Position numbers and translations under genes: made by a program
The notes under the pieces: model-generated
The model's database searches: none
Told to the model about the DNA's origin: nothing
The model's input: the letters and a program-made list of their open reading frames with translations, nothing else
Part shown: piece by piece, positions 61,585-64,000 of the stretch
Position numbering within the stretch: the stretch's first letter is position 1
Layout of the letters: every line of letters begins with the position of its first letter
Source: UBA1205 sp045598105
Lineage (GTDB): Bacteria > Bacteroidota > Bacteroidia > Bacteroidales > WCHB1-69
Assembly (NCBI GenBank): GCA_045598105.1
Contig: JAZLLK010000037.1
Span: forward strand, 37,760-101,759
DNA length: 64,000 bases
Direction: 5' to 3'

Positions 61585-62700
61585 ATGAAAACAGCTTATA
61601 ATTTTAACGCAGGTCCCTGCGTATTACCGAAAGAAGCAGTTGAATCTACCATAGCTGCTATCCGTGATTTTGATAACACCGGTATAGGTTTAATGGAAAT
61701 ATCTCACCGTACTCCCGGTTGGGAACGCACCATGGAAGAAACCCGTCAATTATGGCGTGAATTATTAAATATTCCTGCAGAATATGAAGTATTGTTCCTT
61801 GGTGGTGGTGCCAGCACCCAATTCATGACTGTTCCTGCTAACTTATTGAATAAAAAAGCTGCCTACCTGCAAACAGGTGTATGGGCCAAAAAAGCCGCTA
61901 AAGAAGCTAAAAACTTTGGTACTGTAGATATCATTGCTTCATCAGAAGATAAAACTTACAGTTACATACCTAAAGGTTGGGTTGTTCCTGCTGACGCCGA
62001 TTACTTCCACATCACTACTAATAACACCATATATGGTACTGAAATCCGTAAAGACTTTGCCGCTAACGAAATCAATAACGTTATGCTGGTAGCTGATATG
62101 AGTTCTGATATTATGAGCCGTCCTGTTGACGTTAAAAAATATGGCCTCATATACGGTGGTGCTCAAAAGAACGTAGGTCCTGCCGGCGTTACTTTTGTTA
62201 TAGTACGTAAAGACATACTTGGTAAAATTACCGATCGTCAATATATGAACCCCCTGCCTACTATGGTGGACTACCGCACTCACGCAGTAGAAGAAGCTAA
62301 AAACATATCTATGTTCAATACTCCTCCCGTACTGCCTATATTCGTAATGCACGAAACATTAAAATGGGTTAAAGACACCATAGGCGGTGTAGAAGCCATG
62401 AACAAAATTAACCTGAAAAAATCTTCCTTATTATATGAAGAAATTGACCGTAACTGCATGTTTGTAGGTACTGCCGCTAAAGAAGACCGTTCTATCATGA
62501 ACCACTGCTGGGTAATGGCTCCCGGTTATGAAGATAAACAAGACGCTTTCATGGCATTTGCTAAAGAACGAGGTATGGTGGGTATTAAAGGTCACCGTTC
62601 GGTAGGCGGTTTCCGCGCTTCATTATACAATGCCTGCACCATAGAAGCTGTAGAAGCTCTCGTACAATGTATGCAGGATTTTGAAAAAGCCAACAAATAA
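61585..62700 (+). CDS. serC: Phosphoserine aminotransferase
   Basis: PLP enzyme converting 3-phosphohydroxypyruvate and glutamate to phosphoserine. N-terminus NFNAGPCVLPKEAV, GLMEISHRTPGWERTME (split), GGGASTQF and the PLP-lysine segment YGGAQKNVGPAGVTFV are characteristic. C-terminal GIKGHRSVGGFRASLYNA completes the family pattern. Length 371 aa is normal. Codons are strongly biased to CGT and AAC/GGT, suggesting high expression. serA follows after 23 bases. Confidence 0.97.
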   Translation: MKTAYNFNAGPCVLPKEAVESTIAAIRDFDNTGIGLMEISHRTPGWERTMEETRQLWRELLNIPAEYEVLFLGGGASTQFMTVPANLLNKKAAYLQTGVWAKKAAKEAKNFGTVDIIASSEDKTYSYIPKGWVVPADADYFHITTNNTIYGTEIRKDFAANEINNVMLVADMSSDIMSRPVDVKKYGLIYGGAQKNVGPAGVTFVIVRKDILGKITDRQYMNPLPTMVDYRTHAVEEAKNISMFNTPPVLPIFVMHETLKWVKDTIGGVEAMNKINLKKSSLLYEEIDRNCMFVGTAAKEDRSIMNHCWVMAPGYEDKQDAFMAFAKERGMVGIKGHRSVGGFRASLYNACTIEAVEALVQCMQDFEKANK

Positions 62701-62723
62701 TAACATTAAAAAAAAGAATTGAA

Positions 62724-63641
62724 ATGAAAGTTTTAATTGCAACAGAAAAACCTTTTGCTAAAGTAGCTGTAGATGGCATACGCAATGTGGTAGAAGCCAA
62801 TGGTTATGAATTGGTTCTTTTAGAAAAATATACCGATGTAAACGAATTATACGCAGCCGTTACTGACGTAGACGCCATGATAGTTCGTTCTGATAAAGTT
62901 ACCAAAGAAGTAATTGACCACGCTAAAAACTTAAAAATAGTAGTTCGCGCCGGTGCCGGTTACGATAATTTAGATTTGGAAGCCTGTACCGCTAAAGGCA
63001 TAGTAGCTATGAATACTCCCGGTCAAAACTCTAACGCTGTTGCCGAATTGGTTATGGGTATGCTGGTGTATGGTGTTCGTAACTTCTATAACGGTAAGTC
63101 AGGTTCGGAATTAATGGGTAAAAAATTAGGTCTTTTGGCTTTTGGTAACGTAGGCCGCAATGTGGCTCGTATAGCTAAAGGATTCGGTATGGATGTATAT
63201 GCTTTTGACGCATTCTGTCCTAAAGATGCCATTGAAGCTGCCGGCGTTCACGCCGTAGATTCAAGAGATGCTCTATTTGAAACCTGTGACATAGTATCTT
63301 TACACATTCCTGCTACTGCAGAAACTAAACAAAGTATTAACTATGACGTAGTAGGCAAAATGAAAAAAGGCGGCATTCTCATCAATACTGCCCGTAAAGA
63401 AGTTATTGACGAAGCCGGTTTGCTCAAATTAATGAACGAACGTACCGATTTGAAATACATATCAGACATTATGCCTGATGCCGATGCTGAATTTAAAGCA
63501 TTTGAAGGTCGCTATTTTGCCACCCCTAAAAAAATGGGTGCCCAAACAGAAGAAGCTAATATCAATGCCGGTATAGCTGCTGCTAACCAAATAGCCGATT
63601 TCTTCAAAACCGGTAACAAAAAATTCCAAGTAAACAAATAA
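62724..63641 (+). CDS. serA: D-3-phosphoglycerate dehydrogenase (short form)
   Basis: Catalyses the first step of serine biosynthesis from 3-phosphoglycerate. NAD-binding motif GLLAFGNVGRNVARIAKGFG, VVRAGAGYDNLDLEA and the catalytic region NTARKEVIDEAGL. At 305 aa it is the short type without the C-terminal ACT domain, so serine feedback through that domain is not expected. Unusually for the family, the C-terminal motif expected to hold the catalytic His reads KKMGAQTEEANINAG, in which Gln stands where a GxHT/S-type His is common. Paired with serC in an operon ended by a strong terminator. Confidence 0.93.
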   Translation: MKVLIATEKPFAKVAVDGIRNVVEANGYELVLLEKYTDVNELYAAVTDVDAMIVRSDKVTKEVIDHAKNLKIVVRAGAGYDNLDLEACTAKGIVAMNTPGQNSNAVAELVMGMLVYGVRNFYNGKSGSELMGKKLGLLAFGNVGRNVARIAKGFGMDVYAFDAFCPKDAIEAAGVHAVDSRDALFETCDIVSLHIPATAETKQSINYDVVGKMKKGGILINTARKEVIDEAGLLKLMNERTDLKYISDIMPDADAEFKAFEGRYFATPKKMGAQTEEANINAGIAAANQIADFFKTGNKKFQVNK

Positions 63642-63664
63642 CAGTTATTCGGTATTTCCTAAAA

Positions 63665-63697
63665 AAGAGCATTTTTTATAGAATGCTCTTTTTTTTT
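63665..63697 (+). terminator. Rho-independent terminator after serA
   Basis: Stem AAGAGCATT / AATGCTCTT (one bulge) followed by nine T residues. Confidence 0.9.
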
Positions 63698-63826
63698 ATA
63701 TCATTTTAAATATAGCAAATTTAAGGTTTACTCCCACACCCTATTCCATTTTAACCATAAAAATAATATTAGCATAGTGTTATATAAAAAAATATATAAA
63801 TAATCCGTTTATATTATTTTTTTTTG

Positions 63827-63834
63827 TATATTTG
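63827..63834 (+). promoter_or_regulatory. -7 box (TATATTTG) for the gene at the right edge
   Basis: TAnnTTTG match, 19 bases before the ATG at 63854. Confidence 0.55.
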
Positions 63835-63853
63835 CACATTGAAAAATATATAC

Positions 63854-64000
63854 ATGATAAATATTGCAATTAAAGAGCATATAACACGAGTTTTTCAACG
63901 AATATGGGGGCATATAAGCATCCCGTTCAGCCTTGTTTTTACAGGCTTAAAACGCAAATATACCATCTCTTTTCGCTCTTGTCATCATGTAAAAAAGCAA
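63854..64000 (+). CDS. Start of a gene running off the window (unknown product)
   Basis: Open reading frame from ATG 63854 to the window end (49 codons). It begins MINIAIKEHITRVFQRIW and continues GHISIPFSLVFTGLKRKYTI, then SFRSCHHVKKQ. A good -7 box lies 19 bases upstream, which supports a real gene. Too little is present to assign a family; the basic, partly hydrophobic start could precede a membrane segment. Confidence 0.5.
   Translation, partial: MINIAIKEHITRVFQRIWGHISIPFSLVFTGLKRKYTISFRSCHHVKKQ

Overview
The window is a chromosomal segment from a member of the Bacteroidota, most likely an anaerobic Bacteroidales-type organism. The evidence is: Bacteroidota-type -7 promoter boxes (TAnnTTTG) ahead of most operons; type IX secretion (T9SS) C-terminal sorting domains on two exported proteins; a PorE-like TPR/propeller/OmpA protein; a GldA-like ABC ATPase; a BatA-like VWA protein; a DUF4293 protein; and HydG, the [FeFe]-hydrogenase maturase of anaerobes. 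I cannot fix the genus from sequence alone.

Layout. 1-4256: end of a surface-polysaccharide locus (NodB-type deacetylase, two polytopic membrane proteins). 4723-6382: TM1266-type regulator plus hydG. 7095-9689: AsmA-like protein, flanked on both sides by intergenic repeats. 11168-13696: PEP carboxykinase and a lipid A-type acyltransferase. 13802-16593: AT-rich restriction-modification cassette, a Vsr nuclease fused to a C5-cytosine methyltransferase followed by an HpaII-like endonuclease, then a small protein made of five 20-residue repeats. 17087-24115: metG operon (metG, LD-carboxypeptidase, membrane protein, glycosyltransferase, rnhB, unknown). 24186-25396: minus-strand radical SAM protein and retropepsin-like protease. 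26561-32405: minus-strand operon (acyl-CoA synthetase, hpt, HAD phosphatase, GldA-like ATPase, VWA protein). 32592: tRNA-Ala(GGC). 33072-43748: minus-strand FN3-like protein, M16 protease, yitT-purE-dnaX (dnaX needs a frame change to reach its tau tail), lepA and purB. 44010-45158: decayed accessory island. 45295-53496: lipoprotein, fba, DUF4293-uvrB, dnaA, tilS, rseC-like, thioredoxin lipoprotein. 53855-63641: T9SS cargo, a Rieske-fold-like lipoprotein, a PorE-like protein, serC-serA. A partial gene runs off the right edge.

The most unusual signal lies between the genes. A family of long imperfect palindromic elements occurs six times at three loci, each time as a plus copy followed by a minus copy (convergent pairs, like a BIME). 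Two further dispersed repeat families are present: a CAAAGAAAGTAAC-type element in both orientations, one copy carrying a 182-bp insertion between CCGC repeats, and a ~90-bp AT-rich element built round TTGACA-N5-TGTCAA in five copies. Other points worth follow-up are the split dnaX, the Vsr-methyltransferase fusion, and three genes whose -7 box lies exactly 4 nt before the ATG, which predicts leaderless mRNAs.
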